DNA of 57,587 nt from assembly GCA_902776195.1 (NCBI GenBank), contig CACYPF010000025.1, positions 1-57,587 on the forward strand, given 5' to 3'. The position numbers were made by a program, and so were the translations under genes. The DNA comes from an uncultured Prevotellaceae bacterium. GTDB taxonomy: Bacteria; Bacteroidota; Bacteroidia; Bacteroidales; Bacteroidaceae. Positions 41,105 to 50,490 of this stretch are shown piece after piece. Within the stretch, counting starts at the first letter, position 1, and each line of letters starts with the position of its first letter. The notes under the pieces are model-generated. The model did no database searches, was not told where the DNA came from, and was given only the letters and a program-made list of their open reading frames with translations.

Positions 41105-41425
41105 TCAGTCCAGTCCCAGTTCAACACGTGCCTCCTCGGACATCATGCTCTGGTCCCAGGCAGGCTCGAAAACGAGGTTGACATTGGCGGAGGTGATACC
41201 TTCCACGCTCTCCACCTTCGTGCGTACATCTTCTAATATAAAGTCAGCGGCAGGACAGTTGGGTGCCGTGAAGGTCATTTCCAGTTCCACAGAGGCATCC
41301 TCCTGAACATCGATTTTATAAATCATGCCGAGGTCATAGATATTCACTGGAATCTCCGGGTCGTAGACGGTCTTCAGCACGTCTACAATCCGTTCCTCCA
41401 GAAGCGTTTTTTCTTCTTGTGTCAT
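41105..41425 (-). CDS. SufT-type iron-sulfur assembly protein (MIP18/DUF59)
   Basis: 106 residues, a single MIP18 domain: VLKTVYDPEIPVNIYDLGMIY, then LEMTFTAPNCPAADFI with the conserved reactive Cys, and NLVFEPAWDQSMMS at the end. Proteins of this type help mature Fe-S enzymes in the cytoplasm. The suf genes themselves are not in the window. It has its own promoter (41449-41456) and is followed by lpxH and the fructan regulator. Confidence 0.88.
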   Translation of the reverse strand: MTQEEKTLLEERIVDVLKTVYDPEIPVNIYDLGMIYKIDVQEDASVELEMTFTAPNCPAADFILEDVRTKVESVEGITSANVNLVFEPAWDQSMMSEEARVELGLD

Positions 41426-41448
41426 CTTTTGCTGTATTATCTGACTGC

Positions 41449-41456
41449 AAAATTAC
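41449..41456 (-). promoter_or_regulatory. -7 box of the sufT-lpxH operon
   Basis: TAATTTTG on the minus strand, 23 nt before the ATG. Confidence 0.55.
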
Positions 41457-41554
41457 GAAAAGTCGAGGGCAAAACAAAGAAACTTGTTTCTTTTTTTGCT
41501 GAGACGGAGTAATTTCGCCATCTTTGATGGCAAAGATACGAGATAATACCAGAT

Positions 41555-43513
41555 TTATTTTTGCAGTGCCCGCATCGCATTAAGGACGGCAAGGACGGTG
41601 ACACCGACATCAGCGAAGACGGCGAGCCACATGGTGGCGAGTCCGAAGGCAGCGAGGATGAGGACGGCGACCTTGATGCCGATAGCGAACCAGATGTTCT
41701 GGCGGGCGATGGAGAGTGTGCGGCGGGCGATACGGATGGCAAGGGCAATCTTCGAGGGATGGTCGTCCATCAGTACTACGTCGGCAGCCTCGATGGCAGC
41801 GTCACTGCCCAGTCCCCCCATGGCGATCCCCACATCGGCACGGGCAAGGACGGGAGCGTCGTTGATACCGTCACCGACGAATAGAGTTGCGAGTTGCGAG
41901 TTGCGAGTTGCGAGTTGTTCCATATAGGCAACCTTGTCGGCTGGGAGTAGTTCAGCATGATACTCATCGAGTTGCAGTTGCCGGGCGACATGGGCTGCCA
42001 CTGCCTCACGGTCGCCAGTCAGCATAACGGTCTTGCTGACCCCTAACCCTTTCAGCAGTCTGACAGCCTCTGCGCTATCCTCTTTGACCTTGTCATTGAT
42101 GACGATATGTCCGGCATAGACACCGTCAATGGCTACATGGATGATAGTCCCCGTAACAGATTGATGTTCATGTCCACAACGTGGGCAGTCGTGGCATTTG
42201 GCTCCTACAGCGTCCATCATCTTGGTATTGCCGACGCAAACGACTTTCCCTTCCACATTCGCCTTGATACCCTGTCCGGCAATCTCCTCGACATCGGAAA
42301 GACGACAACCGTCTGTCGCCTCGTCAGGGAAAGCGTCACGGAGTGCGGCACCGATGGGGTGGGTGGAGAAATGCTCCACATGGGCGGCGAGGTGCAGCAG
42401 CTGGTGCTCATCACAGGAGTCAGGATGTACAGCCTCCACGGCAAACTGTCCGTGGGTCAGTGTTCCCGTCTTGTCGAAGATGACAGTCTGTGCCTTGGCG
42501 AGCAGATCCATATAGTTGGCTCCCTTGATCAGGATACCGTGTCGGGAAGCCCCGCCGATACCTCCGAAGAAGGTGAGAGGAACACTGATGACCAGCGCAC
42601 AGGGGCAAGAGACAACGAGGAACATCAAGGCACGGTACAGCCAAGTTGGGAAAGCGGCGAGAGAGATGAAGAGTGGTGGGATGATGGCGAGGGCGATAGC
42701 GGCGAAGACGACGATGGGGGTGTAGATGCGGGCAAATCTGGTGATGAAAGCCTCACTCTTCGACTTATTCTCTGTGGCATGCTCCACCAATTCGAGAATC
42801 TTAGATACGGTACTCTCTCCGAAACTCTTTGTCGTGCGTACCTTGATAACACCAGAGAGGTTGACACAACCAGAGATGACTTCATCGTCAATGCAGACTT
42901 CCTGAGGCATGCTCTCTCCTGTCAGGGCGGTAGTATTCAAGGCGGAAGAGCCTTCAATGACAACACCGTCAAGAGGTATTTTCTCACCAGGGCGAATCAC
43001 GATGACATTACCAACCGCAACTTGGTCGGGATCCATGTCTCTCACCTCTAACCTTTCACCTCTCATCTCTACATGAGCCACATCCGGACGGATATTCATG
43101 AGGTGGGCGATACTCTCACGGCTCTTTCCCTCAGCATAGCCCTCGAAGAGTTCTCCTATCTGGAAAAACAGCATGACGAAGACTGCCTCAGGAAACTCTG
43201 TCTCGGCACCAGGAAGGAAGCCGATGCATAAGGCACCGATGGTAGCAACGGACATGAGGAAATGCTCGTTGAAGGCATCCCCATGCATCACACCCTCTAC
43301 AGCCTCTTTCAGAGTGTCATGTCCGATGAGCAGGTAAGGGATGAGATAGATGAGCAACAGTTGCCAGGTGGCAAACTGATAATGATGCTCTATCCATACG
43401 GCGACAGCCAGTAGTATTACGGTGGTGATGATAAGAATCAGTTGGTTCTTGTGACCGTCATGATGGTGGTGCTCGTGTTCACAGCACTCGTGATGATGAT
43501 GTTCGTGTGACAT
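41555..43513 (-). CDS. Heavy-metal-exporting P1B-type ATPase (Zn/Cd type)
   Basis: 652 residues. A His/Glu/Cys-rich head (HEHHHHECCEHEHHHH) replaces the usual ferredoxin-like metal domain and could bind zinc. Then the membrane helices, the actuator loop with TGESMPQE, the ion-site motif SCPCALV, the phosphorylation motif DKTGTLTHG, the HP locus (STHPIG) and VGDGINDAPVLARAD. CPC with an acidic C-terminal helix fits Zn/Cd/Pb pumps. It exports metal across the inner membrane. Two heptamer arrays (41886-41913 and 43039-43073) encode EQLATRNSQLAT just before the VGDGIND motif and VEMRGERLEVRDM before the actuator domain. Confidence 0.93.
   Translation of the reverse strand: MSHEHHHHECCEHEHHHHDGHKNQLILIITTVILLAVAVWIEHHYQFATWQLLLIYLIPYLLIGHDTLKEAVEGVMHGDAFNEHFLMSVATIGALCIGFLPGAETEFPEAVFVMLFFQIGELFEGYAEGKSRESIAHLMNIRPDVAHVEMRGERLEVRDMDPDQVAVGNVIVIRPGEKIPLDGVVIEGSSALNTTALTGESMPQEVCIDDEVISGCVNLSGVIKVRTTKSFGESTVSKILELVEHATENKSKSEAFITRFARIYTPIVVFAAIALAIIPPLFISLAAFPTWLYRALMFLVVSCPCALVISVPLTFFGGIGGASRHGILIKGANYMDLLAKAQTVIFDKTGTLTHGQFAVEAVHPDSCDEHQLLHLAAHVEHFSTHPIGAALRDAFPDEATDGCRLSDVEEIAGQGIKANVEGKVVCVGNTKMMDAVGAKCHDCPRCGHEHQSVTGTIIHVAIDGVYAGHIVINDKVKEDSAEAVRLLKGLGVSKTVMLTGDREAVAAHVARQLQLDEYHAELLPADKVAYMEQLATRNSQLATLFVGDGINDAPVLARADVGIAMGGLGSDAAIEAADVVLMDDHPSKIALAIRIARRTLSIARQNIWFAIGIKVAVLILAAFGLATMWLAVFADVGVTVLAVLNAMRALQK
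41886..41913. repeat. In-frame heptamer array GTTGCGA x4 in the ATPase gene
   Basis: Four perfect GTTGCGA units. The coding strand gives QLATRNSQLA, directly before the conserved FVGDGIND segment. Confidence 0.9.
43039..43073. repeat. In-frame heptamer array CTCTCAC-type x5 in the ATPase gene
   Basis: CTCTCAC CTCTAAC CTTTCAC CTCTCAT CTCTACA. The coding strand gives VEMRGERLEVRDM, ahead of the actuator domain. Confidence 0.85.
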
Positions 43514-43542
43514 ACCTTTTCAGTTTTTATTATTTCTGACCG

Positions 43543-43550
43543 CAAAGGTA
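43543..43550 (-). promoter_or_regulatory. -7 box of the metal ATPase gene
   Basis: TACCTTTG on the minus strand, 29 nt before the ATG. An AACC/TTGC-rich imperfect palindrome upstream (43563-43615, GCAACCTGGTTGC) could be a metal-regulator site, but this is only a guess. Confidence 0.55.
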
Positions 43551-43621
43551 GTGAAAGGGTTTCGCAACCTGGTTGCAATAGAGGAAAAAGTGTCTGTTTC
43601 TGCAACCAGATTGCAAACCGC

Positions 43622-44308
43622 TCAGACTCTGCCAGCCTCATGGTAGCTGTAGTAATAGCCGTCAGTCACGATGACATGGTCGAGGAAATGGATGCGCATC
43701 ACCCTGCATGCTTTCTGCAGGTTCTCTGTGAGGTGGTCATCCTCCCTGCTGGGACGTAGGCTGCCCGAGGGGTGATTGTGGCAGACGGCGAGGATGGTGG
43801 CATTGGCAAGGAGGGCTTCCTTGAGGATGATACGGATATCGACGGCAACCTCGGTGATGCCACCATGCGAGACCCGCATTTTCTTGATGAGTTTGTAGTT
43901 CTGGTTCATCAGCAGGATCCAGAACTCCTCCGTGTCCAAGTCCTGCATCACGGGATGCATGTGGTTGTAGATACGGGTCGCCGTCCCGCAGTCCGGGCGT
44001 TCCTCAGCAGTCTCCATCTGGCGTCTTTTCCCTAACTCGCAGGCTGCGAGAATGGTTATTGCCTTTGCTTCTCCAATACCGTTATACTGGCAGAGATGAC
44101 TAATACTGTTCTTTCCCAGTGTATTCAAGTTGTTGTGACAGTCATTCAGGACATGCTTCATCAAGTCGACAGCACTCTCCTTGGTGGAGCCAGACCCGAT
44201 GAGGATGGCAAGTAACTCGGCGTTACTCAGTGCCTCAGCACCCAGTCGCACCATTTTCTCACGAGGGCGGTCTTCCACTGCCCATTGGTTGATATTGAGT
44301 TTCTCCAT
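43622..44308 (-). CDS. radC: RadC/JAB-domain protein
   Basis: 228 residues. An N-terminal helix-hairpin-helix part (SNAELLAILIGSG, LCQYNGIGEAKAITILA) precedes the JAB/MPN metalloprotease-like domain with HNHPSGSLRPSREDD, the complete JAMM motif. RadC was once tied to DNA repair; the true activity is unknown. It is the third gene after efp and the glycosyltransferase on the same strand, with no promoter seen before it. Confidence 0.92.
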   Translation of the reverse strand: MEKLNINQWAVEDRPREKMVRLGAEALSNAELLAILIGSGSTKESAVDLMKHVLNDCHNNLNTLGKNSISHLCQYNGIGEAKAITILAACELGKRRQMETAEERPDCGTATRIYNHMHPVMQDLDTEEFWILLMNQNYKLIKKMRVSHGGITEVAVDIRIILKEALLANATILAVCHNHPSGSLRPSREDDHLTENLQKACRVMRIHFLDHVIVTDGYYYSYHEAGRV

Positions 44309-44336
44309 TTTAGTTGATAATAAGAAACGTTTGAAT

Positions 44337-45454
<1,118 letters not shown>

Positions 45455-45455
<1 letters not shown>

Positions 45456-46021
45456 TATTCTTTCACGCGGTTCAGGTAGCTACCGTCACGAGTGTCAACC
45501 TGGATAAGGTCGCCTTCGTTGATGAACAGGGGAACGCGAACCTCTACGCCAGTCTCCAGTGTTGCGGGCTTGGTGGCATTGGTAGCGGTGTCACCTTTGA
45601 TACCCGGCTCAGAATGAGTCACACGGAGGTTGGTCTTCACAGGCATCTCAGCATAGAGAATGGTACCGTCGGTGGTGTCGCTGACAACAGATACCACGTC
45701 ACCCTCTTTCATGTACTCATGACCGATAACAAGGTCATTGGCGATGGGAATCTGCTCGAAACTTTCCTGATTCATGAAGATACGACCCTCCTGGTCCTCA
45801 TAGAGATACTGGTAGTCACGGTGCTCGATAACTACATCCTCCAGTTTCTCACCGATGTTGTAGCGACGCTCCAGTACACGACCGTCAGTAACATTCTTCA
45901 TCTTGATGTTCATGATGGTGTTACCCTTACCTGGCTTGCGATGCTGGAAATCGATGCAAACCCAAATAGAACCATCCATGCGGATAGCGGTTCCTTTCTT
46001 AATGTCTTGTGAATTAATCAT
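45455..46021 (-). CDS. efp: Elongation factor P
   Basis: 188 residues, normal length, with the KOW-like N-terminal domain (INSQDIKKGTAIRMDGSIW) and two OB domains. The modified-residue loop reads FQHRKPGKGN, so Lys at the tip is kept. The signature ATNATKPATLETGVEVRVPLF is complete. EF-P relieves ribosomes stalled at proline runs in the cytoplasm. It has its own promoter and leads an operon with the glycosyltransferase and radC, opposite to rpmH. Confidence 0.96.
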
Positions 46022-46066
46022 ATAAAATAGCTATTTTAATAATGTATATCTCTCGTTTTGCGGGTG

Positions 46067-46074
46067 CAAAGGTA
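46067..46074 (-). promoter_or_regulatory. -7 box of efp
   Basis: TACCTTTG on the minus strand, 45 nt before the ATG, with a heptamer array 6 nt upstream of it. Confidence 0.6.
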
Positions 46075-46080
46075 CAAAAA

Positions 46081-46115
46081 AAATAAGAAAATAGAAATGA
46101 TAAATGAGAAATTTA
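46081..46115. repeat. Heptamer array AAATGAG-type x5 upstream of efp
   Basis: AAATAAG AAAATAG AAATGAT AAATGAG AAATTTA in phase. It occupies the -33 region of efp in the divergent efp-rpmH gap. Confidence 0.75.
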
Positions 46116-46148
46116 TATGAAAAACTTGCATATTTGGAAAATAATGTG

Positions 46149-46156
46149 TACTTTTG
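46149..46156 (+). promoter_or_regulatory. -7 box of rpmH
   Basis: TACTTTTG, 44 nt before the rpmH ATG. CTTG at 46125 with a 20-nt spacer is a fair -33 match. Confidence 0.55.
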
Positions 46157-46200
46157 CAACCCGATTCGTGGAATAATAACAACAAAAAAGATAAATAACA

Positions 46201-46356
46201 ATGAAAAGAACATTTCAGCCACACAATCGCCGTCGCGTGAACAAGCATGGTTTCCGTGAGCGTATGGCATCAAAGAATGGTCGCCGTGTATTGGCTTCTC
46301 GCCGTGCAAAAGGTCGTAAGAAGTTGACCGTTTCTTCAGAGCATCACGGAAAGTAA
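46201..46356 (+). CDS. rpmH: 50S ribosomal protein L34
   Basis: 51 residues beginning [20 protein letters not shown] and continuing [20 protein letters not shown], then [11 protein letters not shown]. This is the full L34 pattern with the Bacteroidetes C-terminal extension. L34 is a small basic protein of the large ribosomal subunit. It stands alone between the efp promoter region and a terminator; the rnpA gene that often follows is absent, as is usual where rpmH has moved away from the origin. Confidence 0.96.
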   Translation: MKRTFQPHNRRRVNKHGFRERMASKNGRRVLASRRAKGRKKLTVSSEHHGK

Positions 46357-46388
46357 TCTCTGTTTTTTAAGAGTAAAAGGAAGAAATG

Positions 46389-46425
46389 TCGGGAGTAACC
46401 GTAAGGTAAACTCTCGATTTTTTTT
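46389..46425 (+). terminator. Intrinsic terminator after rpmH
   Basis: TCGGGAGT pairs with ACTCTCGA (8 bp, one G-U), 13-nt loop, then eight T. Confidence 0.85.
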
Positions 46426-46433
46426 GTTGATTA

Positions 46434-46465
46434 TTTGGCGTTGTCGATTATTCTTCGTATTTTTG
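46434..46465 (+). promoter_or_regulatory. Promoter of the PASTA-rluD-ddl operon
   Basis: TTTG at 46434-46437 and TATTTTTG at 46458-46465 with exactly 20 nt between. It lies 34 nt before the ATG and directly after the rpmH terminator. Confidence 0.75.
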
Positions 46466-46499
46466 CCGTTTAGAAAAGTGAGGACTTAATATATAATTA

Positions 46500-47180
46500 A
46501 TGAACGTGAAGGAAATTTGGAATAAGATAGCCAGTCATTACGTGCTTCTCAACTTGTTTGCCATGGCAGTTGTCATCGTACTGCTTTGTGTCGCTGTGAA
46601 GTTCGGACTGGACCTCTATACTCATCATGGTGAGGGAATTGCCGTACCCGAATTGAAAGGGATGTCCTATCACAAGGCACGACTTCTGTTGGAGGAGGAA
46701 GGGCTGAATATCATTGTCAGTGACTCTGGTTATCAGAAGACGATGCCTGCCGACTGTATCCTGGCGCAGACTCCAGGGGTCGGAACGAAGGTGAAGGCAG
46801 GTCATGCTATATACGTGACGGTCAACTCTCCCTCGTCGCCCACCTTTGCGATACCGGATATTGTTGACAACTCCAGTTACCGTGAAGCTGAGGCAAAACT
46901 GATGGCAATGGGTTTTCGTCTGACAGAACCTCAGCGAGTGGTTGGCGAGAAAGACTGGGTCTATGGGATTATAAGTCGGGGCAGACGTGTGTCGAATGGT
47001 GACCGTGTGCCTATTGATTATCCGCTGACATTGATGATAGGTACTGGTTCGTATGATGAGGAAGATTCTGTGTTGTACGAATATGTGGAACCGACCTATG
47101 AGGCTGACCCTGCAGCGGGAATGAATGAGAAGCAACCGACAGGTGATGTGGATGAATTTATAGAGGTAACGGCACCATGA
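46500..47180 (+). CDS. PASTA-domain membrane protein
   Basis: 226 residues: a short cytoplasmic N-terminus, one membrane helix (about 15-38), then PASTA domains near 45-110 (VPELKGMSYHKARLLLEEEG) and 112-180 (IPDIVDNSSYREAEAKLMAMG), and an acidic tail. PASTA domains bind muropeptides or the glycan strand and occur in wall-related kinases and penicillin-binding proteins. No catalytic domain is present. Its stop overlaps the rluD start by 4 nt and ddl follows, an arrangement linking it to wall growth in this phylum. Confidence 0.88.
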   Translation: MNVKEIWNKIASHYVLLNLFAMAVVIVLLCVAVKFGLDLYTHHGEGIAVPELKGMSYHKARLLLEEEGLNIIVSDSGYQKTMPADCILAQTPGVGTKVKAGHAIYVTVNSPSSPTFAIPDIVDNSSYREAEAKLMAMGFRLTEPQRVVGEKDWVYGIISRGRRVSNGDRVPIDYPLTLMIGTGSYDEEDSVLYEYVEPTYEADPAAGMNEKQPTGDVDEFIEVTAP

Positions 47181-48232
47181 TCGAAGAACTTGATGACATA
47201 TCCTTGATGGAGGAGGATGACGAGGAGCAGAGGGAACTCTATGAGCATCTTCGGATGGAGGTGGATCATGGTCAACAACCTGTCCGCATCGACAAGTATA
47301 TGTCGGAGCATATACAGCATTCCTCCCGAAACCGCATCCAGAAAGCGGCTGACGCCGGGTTTATTCAAGTCAACGGAAAGCCTGTCAAGAGTAACTATAA
47401 GGTTCGTCCGGGTGATATTATCACTTTGATGCTCGATCGCCCGCATTATGATACAACAATTGAGCCTGAGGACATCCCGTTGGATATTGTCTATGAGGAC
47501 GGCCAGCTGATGGTGATCAACAAGCCCGCCGGATTAGTGGTACATCCAGGATGTGGCAATTTCCACGGGACATTAGTCAATGCCATAGCGTGGCATCTGC
47601 GTGACCTGCCCTCTTACGATCCTAATGACCCGTCCGTCGGTTTGGTGCATCGTATAGACAAGGACACCAGCGGACTGCTGGTCATCGCGAAGACCCCCGA
47701 GGCAAAGACAGAGTTGGGAGCGCAGTTTTTCAACCATGACACTCATCGCAGCTATCATGCTTTGGTATGGGGTAACTTCACGGAAGATACCGGTCGTATT
47801 GAAGGGAATATCGGTCGTGATCCAAAAGACCGCCTTCGCATGGCTGTGTTCCCTCCCGGGTCGGAGATCGGTAAGAGTGCTGTCACTCATTATAAGGTCT
47901 TGGAGCGCTATGGCTATGTCACTTTGGTGGAGTGCCGCTTAGAGACAGGGCGTACCCATCAGATCAGGGCACACATGAAGCATATCGGGCATCCACTCTT
48001 TGGTGATGAACGCTATGGGGGGACGGAGATCCTGCGGGGAGAGCGAACAGCCTCCTATAAGGCATATATCCAGAATTGTTTTAAGCTTTGCAACCGGCAG
48101 GCATTGCATGCCAAGACACTGGGGTTCATTCATCCTGTCACTGGAGAACAGATGGACTTCACATCCGAACTTGCCGATGATATGGCGGCACTGGTTGATA
48201 AATGGCGGAATTACAGTCGAAATTTGAAATAA
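47177..48232 (+). CDS. rluD: 23S rRNA pseudouridine synthase, RluD family
   Basis: 351 residues. S4 RNA-binding domain near 35-95 (RIDKYMSEHIQHSSRNRIQK, VNGKPVKSNYKVRPGD), then the catalytic domain with VGLVHRIDKDTSGLLVIAKT, whose Asp is the nucleophile, and LETGRTHQIRAHMKHIGHPL. RluD makes pseudouridines in helix 69 of 23S rRNA. The PASTA-rluD-ddl gene order is common in Bacteroidetes. The start overlaps the PASTA gene by 4 nt. Confidence 0.93.
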   Translation: MIEELDDISLMEEDDEEQRELYEHLRMEVDHGQQPVRIDKYMSEHIQHSSRNRIQKAADAGFIQVNGKPVKSNYKVRPGDIITLMLDRPHYDTTIEPEDIPLDIVYEDGQLMVINKPAGLVVHPGCGNFHGTLVNAIAWHLRDLPSYDPNDPSVGLVHRIDKDTSGLLVIAKTPEAKTELGAQFFNHDTHRSYHALVWGNFTEDTGRIEGNIGRDPKDRLRMAVFPPGSEIGKSAVTHYKVLERYGYVTLVECRLETGRTHQIRAHMKHIGHPLFGDERYGGTEILRGERTASYKAYIQNCFKLCNRQALHAKTLGFIHPVTGEQMDFTSELADDMAALVDKWRNYSRNLK

Positions 48233-48288
48233 CGTCATCGAAGCAGTCGCTTTTACAAAGAGCGATGCTCGAATAAAAGAAATATAAA

Positions 48289-49278
48289 ATGAAAAAAGAA
48301 AAACGTGTGATAGCCATCGTCTGTGGTGGCGACTCTTCTGAGCACGACGTGTCGTTGCGCTCAGCCCAAGGTCTCTATTCGTTCTTTGACAAAGAGCGAT
48401 ATGATGTGTATATTGTCGATGTGAAAGGACAGGAGTGGAATGTGGAGCTTCGTGACGGTACGACAGCACGCATTGACCGCAATGACTTCTCGTTCGTAGA
48501 GAATGGAAAGGCGAAACGTTTTGATTATGCCTATATCACTATCCATGGCACTCCGGGAGAGAATGGTATCATGCAGGGCTATTTTGATCTGGTACGCGTA
48601 CCTTATAGTACCAGTGGTGTCTTGGTAGAGGCTATGACATTCGATAAATTCGTCCTCAACCAGTATTTGCGTGGCTATGGTGTAGCTGTCGCAGACTCCT
48701 TGCTGATCCGCAAGGGCTATGAGGAACTGGTCAGTGACGACGAGATAGAACAGCGCATCGGTATGCCGTGTTTCGTGAAGCCTGCTGCCGATGGCTCATC
48801 CTTCGGTGTGTCGAAGGTGAAAGAGAAAGACCAGCTCGCCCCAGCTATCCGCAAGGCGATGATGGAGAGCCCTGAGGTGATGGTAGAACAGTATTTGGAA
48901 GGTACGGAGATTACCATGGGTATCTACAAGACCAAGGAAAAGTCTGTGCCGTTCCCCATTACAGAGGTCGTTACCCAGAATGAGTTCTTTGACTATAATG
49001 CAAAGTATAATGGTCAGGTACAGGAGATTACTCCTGCCCGTATCCCAGAGAATGTTGCCCGTCGTGTACAGGAGATTACCAGTCATATCTATGATATCCT
49101 TCGCTGTAACGGTATCATCCGTATTGATTATATCATCTCTCCGGAGGGTAAGATAAATATGTTGGAGATCAATACCACTCCAGGCATGACAGCCACTAGT
49201 TTCATACCTCAGCAGGTAAAGGCTGCTGGATTGAGTATGACGGATGTTCTGACAGATATTGTTGAAAACCAATTCTAA
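48289..49278 (+). CDS. ddl: D-alanine--D-alanine ligase
   Basis: 329 residues. ATP-grasp enzyme that joins two D-alanines in the cytoplasm; the dipeptide is the substrate of MurF, encoded at 16.3 kb. Motifs: VCGGDSSEHDVSLRSAQ at the N-terminus, IHGTPGENGIMQGYF, FVKPAADGSSFGVSKV, the omega loop with EYFDYNAKY-like FFDYNAKYNGQ, and MLEINTTPGMTATSFIPQQ. The residues around Tyr and Phe in the loop match D-Ala-D-Ala rather than D-Ala-D-Lac ligases, which favours vancomycin-type normal wall ends. The acyltransferase gene starts 3 nt later. Confidence 0.95.
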   Translation: MKKEKRVIAIVCGGDSSEHDVSLRSAQGLYSFFDKERYDVYIVDVKGQEWNVELRDGTTARIDRNDFSFVENGKAKRFDYAYITIHGTPGENGIMQGYFDLVRVPYSTSGVLVEAMTFDKFVLNQYLRGYGVAVADSLLIRKGYEELVSDDEIEQRIGMPCFVKPAADGSSFGVSKVKEKDQLAPAIRKAMMESPEVMVEQYLEGTEITMGIYKTKEKSVPFPITEVVTQNEFFDYNAKYNGQVQEITPARIPENVARRVQEITSHIYDILRCNGIIRIDYIISPEGKINMLEINTTPGMTATSFIPQQVKAAGLSMTDVLTDIVENQF

Positions 49279-49281
49279 AAG

Positions 49282-50490
49282 ATGAATATACCAGCAGAGT
49301 TTGATGAGATTCGCCCTTATGTTGAGGGGGAGATGAAACAGGCTTTCGAGGAACTGATTAATGACCGCCAGTTCTCTCTGTTGTTGAAAGGATTCGTGCC
49401 TTGGTTGCCGAAGTCTATACGTAATGGTCTGTTGCGCCTTGCCTTTATTGGCGTGAAGACACCGTTGGACTTCCAGCTCCGCTTCATGAAACCCGTCGTC
49501 TGGTATTTCGTCCGTAAATATACGGACGGTCTCACTTTCGACGACACAGCGCTCACCTCTTCGCACTCACCTCTTACCTCTCAGAATAGATACACGTTCG
49601 TCAGCAACCATCGTGATATCGTACTTGACTCCGCATTCTTGGATGTGTTGCTCAACAAGCATGGCTATCCTACAACGGTGGAAATTGGTATTGGTGATAA
49701 CCTGTTGATCTATCCGTGGATCAAACGACTGGTGCGTATGAACAAGGCGTTTACGGTGCGTCGTGGTCTGACAGCCCATGAGATGATGCGCAGCAGTCAG
49801 TTGATGAGCAGCTATATCCATTATGCCGTCACTCAGAAAAAAGAAAATATATGGATAGCGCAACGGGAGGGTAGGGCAAAGGACTCTGACGACCGTACTC
49901 AGGAGTCTGTATTGAAAATGCTTGCCATGGGAGCGGAGGTTGACCGTCTCGCACCTCTTACCTCTCACCTCGCACCTCTTAATATAGTCCCTCTGACAAT
50001 TAGTTATGAGTATGACCCCTGTGACTATCTGAAAGCGCAGGAATTCCAGCAGAAACGAGATAACCCAGGCTTCAAGAAGAGCAAGCAGGATGATCTTGAC
50101 AATATGAAGACGGGTATCTTTGGTTATAAAGGTAGGGTACACTATCATTGCGGTGCTCCTATTAATCAATGGCTTGACGAAGTGAAAGACCTTCCCAAAA
50201 ATGAGTTCTTCAAAGCGGTTGCTGAGCGTATGGATGAAGAGATACACAGCCACTACCGCCTCTACCCCTGCAACTATATTGCCTTGGATGAGCTGGAAGG
50301 AAACAAGACTTATGCTGACCAGTATACTGATGCCGATGTGCAACGGTTTAATGAGTACCTTGCCGGGCAACTGGCAAAAATCAGCATCCCCAACAAGGAT
50401 GAGGCTTTCCTGCGGGAACGCCTGCTCACCATGTATGCTAATCCTTTGCGTAACTTTTTAAAGGTAAAAAGTAAAAGCAATGAGAAATAG
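49282..50490 (+). CDS. PlsC-like phospholipid/glycerol acyltransferase
   Basis: 402 residues, long for the family. The acyltransferase core begins near residue 110: FVSNHRDIVLDSAFLD carries the NHxxxxD catalytic motif, then NKAFTVRRGL and IAQREGRAKDSDD, equivalent to the FPEGTR block of PlsC. No membrane helix is obvious. It probably acylates a glycerol phosphate or related lipid at the membrane surface. Three heptamer arrays lie in it: 49552-49586 (ALTSSHSPLTSQ), 49950-49977 (APLTSHLAPL) and the last codons, 50463-50490. The arrays flank the acyltransferase core rather than interrupt its motifs. Confidence 0.85.
   Translation: MNIPAEFDEIRPYVEGEMKQAFEELINDRQFSLLLKGFVPWLPKSIRNGLLRLAFIGVKTPLDFQLRFMKPVVWYFVRKYTDGLTFDDTALTSSHSPLTSQNRYTFVSNHRDIVLDSAFLDVLLNKHGYPTTVEIGIGDNLLIYPWIKRLVRMNKAFTVRRGLTAHEMMRSSQLMSSYIHYAVTQKKENIWIAQREGRAKDSDDRTQESVLKMLAMGAEVDRLAPLTSHLAPLNIVPLTISYEYDPCDYLKAQEFQQKRDNPGFKKSKQDDLDNMKTGIFGYKGRVHYHCGAPINQWLDEVKDLPKNEFFKAVAERMDEEIHSHYRLYPCNYIALDELEGNKTYADQYTDADVQRFNEYLAGQLAKISIPNKDEAFLRERLLTMYANPLRNFLKVKSKSNEK
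49552..49586 (+). repeat. In-frame heptamer array CTCACCT-type x5 in the acyltransferase gene
   Basis: CTCACCT CTTCGCA CTCACCT CTTACCT CTCAGAA in phase; encodes LTSSHSPLTSQ just before the catalytic NHRDIVLD segment. Confidence 0.85.
49950..49977 (+). repeat. In-frame heptamer array CGCACCT-type x4 in the acyltransferase gene
   Basis: CGCACCT CTTACCT CTCACCT CGCACCT in exact phase; encodes APLTSHLAPL. Confidence 0.9.
50463..50490 (+). repeat. Heptamer array GGTAAAA-type at the acyltransferase end
   Basis: GGTAAAA AGTAAAA GCAATGA GAAATAG. It encodes the last residues KVKSKSNEK and holds the start codon of the next gene. Inverted relative to the array at 50524. Confidence 0.7.
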
